Shown in pieces: positions 22,797 to 29,101 of a DNA stretch of 29,101 nucleotides; the first letter of the stretch is position 1; every line of letters starts with the position of its first letter. The DNA lies in the NCBI GenBank assembly GCA_002490525.1, contig DKUE01000017.1, positions 1 through 29,101 of the forward strand, read 5' to 3'. The position numbers and the translations under genes were made by a program. The notes under the pieces were generated by a model. The model had not been told where the DNA came from, made no database searches, and worked only from the letters and a program-made list of their open reading frames with translations. The stretch comes from Ruminococcaceae bacterium UBA7212 (GTDB taxonomy: Bacteria; Bacillota; Clostridia; Oscillospirales; Acutalibacteraceae).

Positions 22797-22896
22797 ATTT
22801 TCCTTATGTCTTTTGGCTGGTGGGTTATTTAATTCTTTCACGCTATTACCTCAAAACAGAGTATAGCATTTTTCCCTTGAATTTACAAGTTAGCTA

Positions 22897-22925
22897 TTGA
22901 TTTAGGAAAGCGCTTTTGATAAGAT
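22897..22925 (+). promoter_or_regulatory. Promoter of manA operon
   Basis: TTGATT (22897-22902), a 17-bp spacer, then TAAGAT (22920-22925) with an extended -10 TGA just before it. An AAAGGA SD lies 9 nt before the manA ATG. Confidence 0.75.
22905..22918 (+). promoter_or_regulatory. Candidate cre (CcpA) site in the manA promoter
   Basis: GGAAAGCGCTTTTG matches the palindromic cre form TGAAAGCGCTTTCA at 11 of 14 positions and sits between -35 and -10, where bound CcpA would repress. Tentative. Confidence 0.4.
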
Positions 22926-22965
22926 AAAGAGGAATTTTATCTATAAAGAAAAAGGATGATATATA

Positions 22966-23925
22966 ATGCTGTTAAAATTAGTTCCTGCATTGAAAGACTA
23001 TCTTTGGGGCGGCACACGGCTCAAAAACGATTTCGGATTTCAGACAGATTTAGACATTGTTGCCGAGGGTTGGATGCTTTCCTGCCACAAAGACGGTGAA
23101 AACCGCATTGAAAACGGCGTGTATCATGGTAAAACGCTTTCTGAGGCGATTGAAATTCTCGGCAAAGCAAGTCTCGGCACAAACGCAGAAAAATTCGACC
23201 GTTTCCCGATTCTGATTAAACTGATTGATGCCGAAAAGAATTTGTCCGTACAGGTACATCCCGACAACGAGTATGCACTTCGCGTGGAAGGAGAATACGG
23301 CAAAACGGAATGCTGGTATATTTTGGACTGCAATGAGGGTGCAGAACTAATTTACGGCTTTAAAGAGCCGATTTCCAGTGCGGAATTCCGCGCACGTATC
23401 GCCGACAATACTTTTTTAGATGTTGTAAACAAAGTCAAGGTGAAAAAGGGTGATTTATTTTTCATTGAAGCGGGCACACTGCACGCCATCGGCGGCGGAA
23501 TTCTGCTTGCGGAAATCCAGCAAAATTCCAATACAACCTACCGTGTGTATGACTACGGCCGCGTTGGTGCAGACGGTAGGCCGCGCGAACTGCATACAGA
23601 AAAAGCCATAGATGTGACGAATTGCACACCGCCCGCACGGAGCACTGACCCCGAAGGCACAAAAATACAAAAAGCCGGTTATACCGAGCAGTTATTAACC
23701 GCCTGTGAATTATTCACTGTCAAGGCGGTTGCTGTCGCGCAAAAATACGAAAGCACGGCAGATATAACCTCGTTTGTATCTTTGTTGGTTACAAACGGTG
23801 TCGGTACGGTGTCCTGCGGCACAGAATCGGTTTCCGTTAAAAAAGGAGACAGCCTGTTTTTAACTGCGGACAGCGGCAAATTCACCGTCAACGGTACGTT
23901 GGAGCTTGTAGAAACGAGGGTATAA
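22966..23925 (+). CDS. manA: Mannose-6-phosphate isomerase, class I
   Basis: Interconverts mannose 6-phosphate and fructose 6-phosphate. The 319-aa length fits the short Firmicute type. The cupin metal ligands are all visible: QVHPDN (Gln96, His98), KTECWY (Glu115) and the FIEAGTLHAIGGG His at about 173. The opening PALKDYLWGGTRLKNDFG and the NSNTTYRVYDYGR substrate segment are canonical. First gene of a plus-strand unit with the DUF218 gene (1 bp gap) and the MFS gene (3 bp gap). A likely role is mannose use or GDP-mannose supply. Confidence 0.96.
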   Translation: MLLKLVPALKDYLWGGTRLKNDFGFQTDLDIVAEGWMLSCHKDGENRIENGVYHGKTLSEAIEILGKASLGTNAEKFDRFPILIKLIDAEKNLSVQVHPDNEYALRVEGEYGKTECWYILDCNEGAELIYGFKEPISSAEFRARIADNTFLDVVNKVKVKKGDLFFIEAGTLHAIGGGILLAEIQQNSNTTYRVYDYGRVGADGRPRELHTEKAIDVTNCTPPARSTDPEGTKIQKAGYTEQLLTACELFTVKAVAVAQKYESTADITSFVSLLVTNGVGTVSCGTESVSVKKGDSLFLTADSGKFTVNGTLELVETRV

Positions 23926-23926
23926 T

Positions 23927-24625
23927 ATGAAATCTCGGCATAAAAAATTAAAAACTGTGCTCATCGTTTTCTGCACGCTTGCGCTGTGCGGCGCACTGCT
24001 GTTCGGTGCAATTAACGGCATTGTCATCGGACAATCAAAGCCGTATATTCTGTCCGAAGCGGACTGCGCCGCACTCGAAGATATAGACTGTATTTTGGTC
24101 TTAGGCTGTGCAGTTTGGAATAACGAGACCTTAAGTCCGATGCTCCGTGACCGTGTAACAACCGGTCTTTCGCTCTATCAAAGCGGTGTTTCCGAAAAAC
24201 TGCTGATGAGCGGCGACCACGGGCGTGAAAATTACGATGAAGTCAACCACATGAAACAGTTTTTTGTAGACGAAGGCGTCGACCCTGAGGTTGTGTTTTT
24301 AGACCATGCAGGCTTTTCCACTTATGAATCCATGTACCGTGCCCGTGACATTTTCGGAGTAAAAAGAGCGGTCGTTGTCACACAGGGTTATCATTTGTAC
24401 CGTGCCGTATACATCGCCCGCGCATTGGGTATAGAAGCTTACGGCGTGGCTTCGGATTTACAGGACTATGCGCTGTATACCACTGTTCGCAACGCAGTTC
24501 GGGAATCTTTAGCGCGTATCAAAGATTTCGCAATTTGCCTTGTAAAGCCCGAACCGACCTATCTTGGTGAACCGATTCCCATCAGCGGTTCCGCTTCGCT
24601 TTCTGACGACAAGGAGTATGTATAA
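23927..24625 (+). CDS. DUF218/SanA-YdcF-like membrane protein
   Basis: A 232-aa protein with one N-terminal TM helix (about 10-32) and a DUF218 domain outside or at the membrane. Family marks are CILVLGCAVWNNETLSPML (strand and phosphate-type loop), RVTTGLSLYQSG, LLMSGDHGRENYDEV, STYESMYRARDIF and VVTQGYHLYRAVYIA. E. coli SanA and YdcF/ElyC belong here and affect envelope permeability and lipid-carrier metabolism, but the reaction is unproven. The gene is tightly coupled to manA (1 bp gap), hinting at a role in envelope sugar chemistry. Confidence 0.9.
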   Translation: MKSRHKKLKTVLIVFCTLALCGALLFGAINGIVIGQSKPYILSEADCAALEDIDCILVLGCAVWNNETLSPMLRDRVTTGLSLYQSGVSEKLLMSGDHGRENYDEVNHMKQFFVDEGVDPEVVFLDHAGFSTYESMYRARDIFGVKRAVVVTQGYHLYRAVYIARALGIEAYGVASDLQDYALYTTVRNAVRESLARIKDFAICLVKPEPTYLGEPIPISGSASLSDDKEYV

Positions 24626-24628
24626 ACC

Positions 24629-25852
24629 ATGCAGAGAACCTATAAAGGTACAACTATCGCCTGCTACATCGGATATTTTGTACAGGCCATTATTAACAAT
24701 CTCTCCCCCATTCTTTTTATCATTTACCGATGCCAACTCGGTATTTCTCTAAATGCCATCGGTAGTTTAATTTTGATTAATTTTTTATCGCAAACGGTTG
24801 TCGATATTCTTTCCGTGAAAGTTGTGGACCGCATCGGCTATAAAAAAATTATTTTGGCTTCGCACGCATTTGCCTTTGCAGGCTTAGTGTGCTTGTCCGT
24901 TTTGCCGCGCAGCGGAATGCCGCCGTTCGGCGCTCTGGTCTTTGCCACTGTAGTCTCCGCACTTGGTAGCGGCATGATTGAGGTGACCATCAGCCCGATT
25001 GTCGATGCGATTCCGAGTGAACGCAAAGAAGCGGATATGAGTCTTTTACACTCCTTCTACTGTTGGGGACAAATGGCAGTGGTTGCGCTTTCCACGTTGC
25101 TTATCAAGCTGTTCGGCGAACAGTATTGGTATGTTTTGCCGCTGTTATGGTCTCTGATTCCGCTCGGCAACTTATTCAACTTCGCTACACTGCCCTTTCC
25201 GAAGACCTTGCAGGAAGATGAAAAAATACCGATTCGCAAGCTATTGACTTCGAAAAACTTTATCATCGCCATGATTCTGATGCTGTGTGCAGGCGCATCG
25301 GAGCTCGCCATGTCGCAGTGGTCATCTTTTTTTGCGGAAACAGGCTTACAGGTGTCGAAATTCACAGGCGACTTGTTAGGGCCGTGCCTGTTTGCCGTCT
25401 TTATGGGATGCGGCAGACTGCTGTTCGGCATTTACGGACATAAAATCAACTTAAAAAAATCAATGCTTGCCTGTGCGGTTCTGTGCATCTGCTGTTATTT
25501 GACGACCGCTGTATCTAAAGCACCGCTCCTTTCTCTCTTCGGCTGTGCATTGACCGGATTCTCAGTCAGCCTGTTTTGGCCGGGTACATTCAGTTTGGTT
25601 TCGGAAAACTATCCGAACGGCGGCGCTGCCATGTTCGGGATTCTGGCAATCTTGGGGGACATCGGCTGTTCGCTCGGACCGTCTGTCATCAGCTATATTT
25701 CTACTGCCGCCGTTACAGCAAACCCTATGCTTACAGAAGGCAGTGCATTAAAAATCGGTCTTTCCTTCGGTGCGATTTTTCCGCTGATTGCCATTGTCGG
25801 ACTTCTGTTGATGAAAAAGCCGAAAAAGCAGTTGACATCTCATGAAAATTAA
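24629..25852 (+). CDS. MFS transporter
   Basis: A 407-aa major-facilitator protein with about 12 TM helices. The loop VVDRIGYKKIILASHAFAFA between TM2 and TM3 is the MFS motif A (D-R-x-G-x-K-K). SPIVDAIPSERKEADMSLLH and SFYCWGQMAVVAL resemble the FucP/YfkF-like sugar-porter branch of Firmicutes. TM9-10 contain GCALTGFSVSLFWPGTFSLV. The ATG is 3 bp after the DUF218 stop; GGAG is upstream but distant. Substrate unknown; with manA a sugar or sugar derivative is plausible. The promoter of the riboflavin switch overlaps its last codons. Confidence 0.92.
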   Translation: MQRTYKGTTIACYIGYFVQAIINNLSPILFIIYRCQLGISLNAIGSLILINFLSQTVVDILSVKVVDRIGYKKIILASHAFAFAGLVCLSVLPRSGMPPFGALVFATVVSALGSGMIEVTISPIVDAIPSERKEADMSLLHSFYCWGQMAVVALSTLLIKLFGEQYWYVLPLLWSLIPLGNLFNFATLPFPKTLQEDEKIPIRKLLTSKNFIIAMILMLCAGASELAMSQWSSFFAETGLQVSKFTGDLLGPCLFAVFMGCGRLLFGIYGHKINLKKSMLACAVLCICCYLTTAVSKAPLLSLFGCALTGFSVSLFWPGTFSLVSENYPNGGAAMFGILAILGDIGCSLGPSVISYISTAAVTANPMLTEGSALKIGLSFGAIFPLIAIVGLLLMKKPKKQLTSHEN

Positions 25853-25860
25853 TATATAAT
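25832..25860 (+). promoter_or_regulatory. Consensus promoter of the FMN riboswitch-ribU unit
   Basis: TTGACA (25832-25837), a 17-bp spacer, then TATAAT (25855-25860): both hexamers perfect. It straddles the stop codon of the MFS gene (25850-25852) and starts RNA about 12 nt before the aptamer. Confidence 0.9.
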
Positions 25861-25878
25861 AGAAGCACAAATGAATCG

Positions 25879-25988
25879 CTGTCTTCAAGGCGGGGTGCAA
25901 TTCCCCACCGGTGGTTAAAGTCCACAAGCTCACGCTGATTGGGTGTAATTCCCAAACCGACGGTACAGTCCGGATGAAAGAAGATGTA
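25879..25988 (+). ncRNA. FMN riboswitch (RFN element)
   Basis: All conserved blocks of the RFN aptamer are present in order: CTTCAAGGCGGGGTGCAATT, CCCCACCGGTGGTTAAAGTC, CACAAGCTC, CTGATTGGGTGTAATTCCC, AAACCGACGGTACAGTC and CGGATGAAAGAAGATG. The outer P1 stem is formed by the ends. When FMN is bound, the following terminator should form and switch off ribU. Coordinates of the outer ends are good to a few bases. Confidence 0.96.
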
Positions 25989-26006
25989 TGTGTCAGTACA
26001 CCTGCG

Positions 26007-26036
26007 CCTCGTAAGAATTCTCTTACGAGGTTTTTT
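26007..26036 (+). terminator. Riboswitch-controlled terminator
   Basis: CCTCGTAAGA and TCTTACGAGG pair perfectly around ATTC and are followed by six T. It lies between aptamer and ribU, so control is by transcription termination. Confidence 0.9.
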
Positions 26037-26086
26037 GTTTGACAGCCGCATTTGCAAAATCTATTTTTGAAAGGCTCTGAACAAAC

Positions 26087-26707
26087 ATGAAAGAACCCAA
26101 AACCCAATCTGCAAAGAAATCGTTTTCCCGCGCCAAAATCCACCGATTGACCGTAACTGCCATTCTTGGCGCAGTTGCCGCTGTTTTGATGTTTTTGCAG
26201 TTCAGCGTACCCGTGATGCCCGGTTTCATTAAAATGGATGTTGCAAACTTTCCCGCACTGGTCGCCTCTTTTGCACTTGGACCTGTAAGCGGGGTCGGCG
26301 TGTGCCTGATTAAAAATCTGCTAAACCTGTTTACTACCTCTACGGGCGGTGTCGGCGAACTTTCCGATTTTATTCTTGGCTGTATAATGGTCATTCCCGC
26401 AGGACTCATCTACAAGCACAAAAAGACAAGAGGCGGCGCACTGCTCGGTTCTTTGGTCGGCGCAGTTTGCATGGCGGGGTTCAGTTTGCTGACAAATTAC
26501 TACATCACCTACCCTGTCTATACAAATTTCATGCCCATGGAACAGATTATTTCGGCGTATCAGTTAATTTTGCCGAGTGTAGATTCCCTTTGGAAAGCAC
26601 TTCTGATTTTCAATGTACCTTTTACATTTGTGAAAGGACTGCTGTGCACGATAATTTCTTTTGTTATTTACAAGCCGCTTTCACCGATTATCAAGGGAAA
26701 ACGGTAA
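26087..26707 (+). CDS. ribU: Riboflavin ECF transporter S component
   Basis: Membrane receptor that hands riboflavin to the shared energy-coupling module (EcfA/A'/T, not in this window). The 206-aa product has a basic cytoplasmic start and about six TM helices. RibU-type features are LTVTAILGAVAAVLMFLQF, MPGFIKMDVANFPALVASFA, GPVSGVGVCLIKNLLNLF and the C-terminal FNVPFTFVKGLLCTIISF. The preceding FMN riboswitch independently supports riboflavin as substrate. GAAAGG lies about 12 nt before the ATG. Monocistronic, ending at the shared terminator. Confidence 0.95.
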   Translation: MKEPKTQSAKKSFSRAKIHRLTVTAILGAVAAVLMFLQFSVPVMPGFIKMDVANFPALVASFALGPVSGVGVCLIKNLLNLFTTSTGGVGELSDFILGCIMVIPAGLIYKHKKTRGGALLGSLVGAVCMAGFSLLTNYYITYPVYTNFMPMEQIISAYQLILPSVDSLWKALLIFNVPFTFVKGLLCTIISFVIYKPLSPIIKGKR

Positions 26708-26733
26708 TTCAGCAAGATAAATTTTACAGTTTT

Positions 26734-26777
26734 AAAAAAATCTTCTGTTCTCGCATTGACAACGGGAGATTTTTTTC
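26734..26777 (+). terminator. ribU terminator
   Basis: An A-run and ATCTTCTGTT pair with AACGGGAGAT and a run of seven T (wobbles included), with a loop of about 11 nt. The 3' half of the hairpin is also the promoter spacer of the tRNA gene. Confidence 0.75.
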
Positions 26778-26784
26778 TTATAAT
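26756..26784 (+). promoter_or_regulatory. Consensus tRNA-Leu promoter inside the ribU terminator
   Basis: TTGACA (26756-26761) lies in the terminator loop and start of the descending arm; TATAAT (26779-26784) lies just after the T-run, 17 bp apart. Both hexamers are perfect consensus. Confidence 0.85.
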
Positions 26785-26805
26785 ATATCGCAGACATTTA
26801 AAAAT

Positions 26806-26892
26806 GCCGCTGTGGCGGAATAGGCAGACGCAAGGGACTTAAAATCCCTCGGTGGCAACACCGTACCGGTTCAAGTCCGGTCAGCGGCACCA
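26806..26892 (+). tRNA. tRNA-Leu (UAA)
   Basis: A class II tRNA of 87 nt including an encoded CCA. The acceptor GCCGCTG pairs with CAGCGGC. The anticodon stem-loop GGGAC-TTAAAA-TCCC carries anticodon TAA. The long variable arm CTCGGTGGCAACACCG and the T-loop GGTTCAAGTCC are typical of tRNA-Leu. Confidence 0.97.
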
Positions 26893-26928
26893 AAAAGAAA
26901 AAGTCGCATCAGCGGCTTTTTCTTTTTG
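26893..26928 (+). terminator. tRNA-Leu terminator
   Basis: AAAAAGAAAAAGTCGC and GCGGCTTTTTCTTTTT form a 16-bp stem (one wobble) around ATCA, directly after the CCA end. Confidence 0.8.
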
Positions 26929-26930
26929 GA

Positions 26931-27038
26931 CTTTTCTCTTTTCTTTCTTCTCTTTTCGCTTTTCTCTAAAGCGACTTTTTCCAGATAAAAGATAAGAGAG
27001 AAGAGCGAAAAGAATCGGTGGCTTTGCTTATGCAAAGC
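26931..27038. repeat. Polypyrimidine tract and nested inverted repeats
   Basis: From 26931 to 26967 the plus strand is pyrimidine at all but one base. Its end, CTTTTCGCTTTTCTCT (26952-26967), pairs with AGAGAAGAGCGAAAAG (26997-27012) as a 16-bp stem with one wobble and a 29-nt loop. A second hairpin, GCTTTGC-TTAT-GCAAAGC, is at 27021-27038. The structure lies between the tRNA terminator and the four-helix-bundle gene. It may be a terminator or processing structure, or part of an inserted cassette. Confidence 0.6.
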
Positions 27039-27085
27039 ATTGAATAAAAAGGAAAAAATGATACCATTCTTTTTGGGTGATTACA

Positions 27086-27436
27086 ATGAAAACGCTTTTG
27101 CTCGACAAATCTCTTGAATTTGCAACCGAAATTGTTCTATTCTATGAAATGTTCTCAAAAACAAGAAAAGATACAACTATCGCAAAACAATTACTTCGTT
27201 CCGCCACAAGTATCGGCGCCAATATAAATGAGGCTATTTACGGTAACAGTAAAGCTGACTTCATATCTAAACTGCATATTGCACTTAAAGAAACAGGCGA
27301 GAGTATTTATTGGCTTACGCTTTTGAAAAGAACAAAGTTAACGGATTATAACTTCGATAACTTATTATCGCTTGCAGAAGAAATAAAGAGAATGCTTATT
27401 GCTTCAATCAATACGGCAAAGGGCAATAATAAATAA
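27086..27436 (+). CDS. Four-helix-bundle protein (23S rRNA IVS-protein family)
   Basis: A 116-aa all-helical protein of the TIGR02436/S23-type family: LLLDKSLEFATEIVLFYEMF, then KQLLRSATSIGANINEA, where the RSxTSIGANINEA signature is diagnostic, and KLHIALKETGESIYWLTLL. Relatives are encoded in intervening sequences of 23S rRNA genes or as free-standing genes near mobile DNA, and Avd of diversity-generating retroelements shares the fold. Here it is free-standing after tRNA-Leu. The ATG at 27086 has GGTGA 5 nt upstream; a GTG three codons earlier is less likely. Composition is visibly AT-richer than the genes before the tRNA. Biochemical role unknown; RNA binding is suspected for the family. 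Confidence 0.88.
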   Translation: MKTLLLDKSLEFATEIVLFYEMFSKTRKDTTIAKQLLRSATSIGANINEAIYGNSKADFISKLHIALKETGESIYWLTLLKRTKLTDYNFDNLLSLAEEIKRMLIASINTAKGNNK

Positions 27437-27459
27437 AAGTGTTAGAGGGCGATTGTTTT

Positions 27460-28395
27460 ATGAAATACCGTTTGGAAAATCGACTGGAAGATTTTGAATT
27501 CCATGATGCACTCTTTTCCCTGATTCATGCTGATAACAAAAAATGGATTATATCGGCAAAATATTTGAATTTTCATAAAAATACTGAACAAAATCCTTCC
27601 GCATTCGATATGGAAATTGACGATGCAACAATCACTTTTACAGGCATCTCTGTGTTTTCCTATAAGGCAGGCGGCGCTTTAGTGAAAGATGTAAACGGAA
27701 ATATATACAGAAAAGAATATATTCTTTTAGAAGGAACAGAAGCTGAAAATAAATTTCTATCTGTATTCGAAAATCCAATCAGCGTACTTTATTTCGGCAC
27801 AGACGATAACACCCGATATTATTTGGAAGGCTGCGGCACCGAACCGTTTTTCACTGTAGAATGTAGTTTTGAGAATATAACCATTGAATGGGATAAATAC
27901 CGTAGAAAGGCTTGGTATGAACTGCACAAACAGCATATATTTGATAGTCAGCTGAACACGCCTGACAATATACAGCAAACCAAAATAACGGTCAATTGTA
28001 GAGAAGAATCCATTTCGGAAAACATCACTGTCCATATAAAATATAAAGATACTGATTATTGCGGATGCGGCAACGATAGCCTTTGGGTAGATGCTTTTGC
28101 CGATTTGCAAAGGCAATTGCCGACGGATGTTACGCTGAGATGCTGTCTTAGCTGTCAACACGGAAATATGTGCCCTGTAGGCAATCAGCCCAATGAGTTA
28201 TTCTGCACAAAGGACGTACATATTGCACAAAAAAGCGATTTGTTTTTCTATACAGAAGACTATGCGGAGCGCGAAAAACGTTCAAAAAAATATACGGATA
28301 TATGTGAAAACTATCAACCACAAAGCAAAGACTGTTATACTTATAATAGTTATCTGTATTCTCTCACACAAACGAACGGAGCGGAAGATGTCTGA
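27460..28395 (+). CDS. Hypothetical protein with C-terminal Cys motif (DUF6304-like)
   Basis: A 311-aa soluble protein, mostly beta-rich in the first 200 residues, with no signal peptide. Near residues 230-255 it has LRCCLSCQHGNMCPVG then LFC, a CC-x2-C-x5-C-x9-C arrangement suggesting a metal site. This resembles the end of DUF6304-type proteins (CCFTCQ and following), recalled rather than searched. The tail is rich in Tyr, Lys and Ser with further Cys residues (DICENYQPQSKDCYTY). I assign the ATG at 27460 with GAGG 11 nt upstream over a GTG at 27439. It starts 24 bp after the four-helix-bundle gene, shares its AT-rich composition, and overlaps trmO by 8 bp. Confidence 0.7.
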   Translation: MKYRLENRLEDFEFHDALFSLIHADNKKWIISAKYLNFHKNTEQNPSAFDMEIDDATITFTGISVFSYKAGGALVKDVNGNIYRKEYILLEGTEAENKFLSVFENPISVLYFGTDDNTRYYLEGCGTEPFFTVECSFENITIEWDKYRRKAWYELHKQHIFDSQLNTPDNIQQTKITVNCREESISENITVHIKYKDTDYCGCGNDSLWVDAFADLQRQLPTDVTLRCCLSCQHGNMCPVGNQPNELFCTKDVHIAQKSDLFFYTEDYAEREKRSKKYTDICENYQPQSKDCYTYNSYLYSLTQTNGAEDV

Positions 28396-29074
28396 AGAAT
28401 TTTTGGTGCACCCGATTGCATACATACACAGTGATTTTCCCGAAAAGTTCGGGATTCCGCGGCAAAGCGGCATTGTTGAGGAATTGCAGGCAACCATCGT
28501 TTTTGAACCTGATTACCAAAATACCGATGCGGTGCGGGGACTGGAGCAGTATTCACATATTTGGCTTTTGTGGCGTTTTTCAGAATGTGCAGACAAGCCG
28601 TTTACACCAACGGTGCGCCCGCCGCGTCTGGGCGGCAATACGCGTATGGGCGTATTTGCCACACGCTCGCCGTTTCGTCCGAACTCTATCGGACTTTCCT
28701 GTGTACGGTTAGAAAAAATGGATCTTACATCACCGAATACGCCTGTTTTGCACATTGCAGGCGCGGATTTAATGGACGGCACGCCGATTTTGGATATTAA
28801 GCCGTATCTCCCCTATACAGACAGCATACCGACCGCTTCCGGAGGCTTTGCATTACAGTCTAAAACGGATATTTTGGAAGTAGACTTTCCGCCTGATTTA
28901 TGGCAAAAAGTCCCTGCAGAAAAGCGGCAAGCTTTGCTGCGGGTTTTGGCACAAGACCCGCGTCCCGCATATCAGGCAGATACCGAACGGGTGTACGGGT
29001 TTTCGTTTGCAGGGTTTACAATAAGATTTAAAGTAAACGAAAGTCTTTTAACGGTAACGGATGTTTCGAAATAA
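28388..29074 (+). CDS. trmO: tRNA (t6A37) N6-methyltransferase TrmO
   Basis: S-adenosylmethionine-dependent enzyme of the TsaA/UPF0066 family that methylates N6-threonylcarbamoyl-adenosine 37 of certain tRNAs. The 228-aa product has the family start VHPIAYIHSDFPEKFGIPRQ, the SAM-binding beta-barrel with the signature VFATRSPFRPNSIGLSCV, and the MDGTPILDIKPYLPYTDS segment. The C-terminal domain (about 150-228; RQALLRVLAQDPRPAYQ, VYGFSFAGFTIRFKV) is complete. The frame is open far upstream inside the previous gene; the ATG at 28388 with GGAG 6 nt before it is the family start. It overlaps the Cys-rich gene by 8 bp, so its expression may depend on that unit. Confidence 0.95.
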   Translation: MSEEFLVHPIAYIHSDFPEKFGIPRQSGIVEELQATIVFEPDYQNTDAVRGLEQYSHIWLLWRFSECADKPFTPTVRPPRLGGNTRMGVFATRSPFRPNSIGLSCVRLEKMDLTSPNTPVLHIAGADLMDGTPILDIKPYLPYTDSIPTASGGFALQSKTDILEVDFPPDLWQKVPAEKRQALLRVLAQDPRPAYQADTERVYGFSFAGFTIRFKVNESLLTVTDVSK

Positions 29075-29101
29075 AGCAAAACAAATAAAAATCAAGCAAA
29101 G

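Noticed and set aside
26893..27038. CRISPR-like repeat array after tRNA-Leu
   Set aside because: The repeats are inverted pairs forming hairpins, not regularly spaced direct repeats with unique spacers.
27086..27436. Avd protein of a diversity-generating retroelement
   Set aside because: No reverse transcriptase, template repeat or variable repeat is visible in the window; the sequence fits the IVS-type four-helix family better.
28193..28387. 65-codon N-terminal extension of TrmO
   Set aside because: It lies in another frame of the Cys-rich gene; the family start and SD are at 28388.

Overview
The window looks like chromosomal DNA from an anaerobic low-to-moderate-GC Firmicute, most likely class Clostridia and plausibly an Oscillospiraceae-type gut bacterium. 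The signs are sigma-A promoters with 17-bp spacers, strong Shine-Dalgarno (SD) sites, an MEP-pathway ispD-ispF pair, an FMN riboswitch in front of a RibU-type transporter, an ftsE-ftsX-hydrolase cluster, a class Ic aspartate aminotransferase and conserved clostridial hypothetical genes. No species can be named from the sequence alone. Nearly everything from 1 to 22.2 kb is on the minus strand; everything from 22.2 kb to the end is on the plus strand.

Positions 1-926 hold broken pieces of accessory genes (a WYL-domain fragment, a zinc-ribbon fragment, an unplaced fragment), a terminator with no intact gene and a cluster of short direct repeats, and read as the relic of a mobile element. Then, on the minus strand in order of increasing coordinate: greA-lysS (951-2997) with a perfect consensus promoter; an unrecognised 252-aa protein (3081-3839); the division and wall operon ftsE-ftsX-M23 hydrolase-S41 homologue (3892-8262), in which the S41 'protease' lacks both catalytic residues; a CdaR/PucR-type regulator (8523-9608); two tandem membrane-anchored proteins with a Cys/His domain (9830-10782); and a four-gene operon with ATGA overlaps, Crp/Fnr regulator-lipoprotein-permease-ATPase, for a NitT/TauT-type importer (10862-13842).

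Next come a polar amino-acid importer with a small SH3/Sm-like membrane protein at its end (13975-16766), whose binding protein appears circularly permuted; ispD-ispF-gtrA (16841-18550); an aspartate aminotransferase (18619-19884); and a sulfatase with a TauE/SafE anion exporter (20051-22166), a sensible pair for releasing and expelling sulfate.

The plus-strand half starts with the C-terminal half of an IS110-family transposase (22234-22740). It continues with manA, a DUF218 membrane protein and an MFS transporter (22966-25852), then an FMN riboswitch, terminator and ribU (25832-26707), and tRNA-Leu(UAA) (26806-26892), whose consensus promoter lies inside the ribU terminator. After the tRNA is an AT-richer stretch with a polypyrimidine tract and hairpins, a four-helix-bundle (23S rRNA IVS-type) protein, a Cys-rich hypothetical and trmO (to 29074).

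The strongest candidates for undescribed biology are the catalytically dead S41 homologue in the FtsEX operon, the permuted binding protein, and the tandem membrane-anchored Cys/His-domain pair. I see no CRISPR array, rRNA, prophage or recognised defence system.
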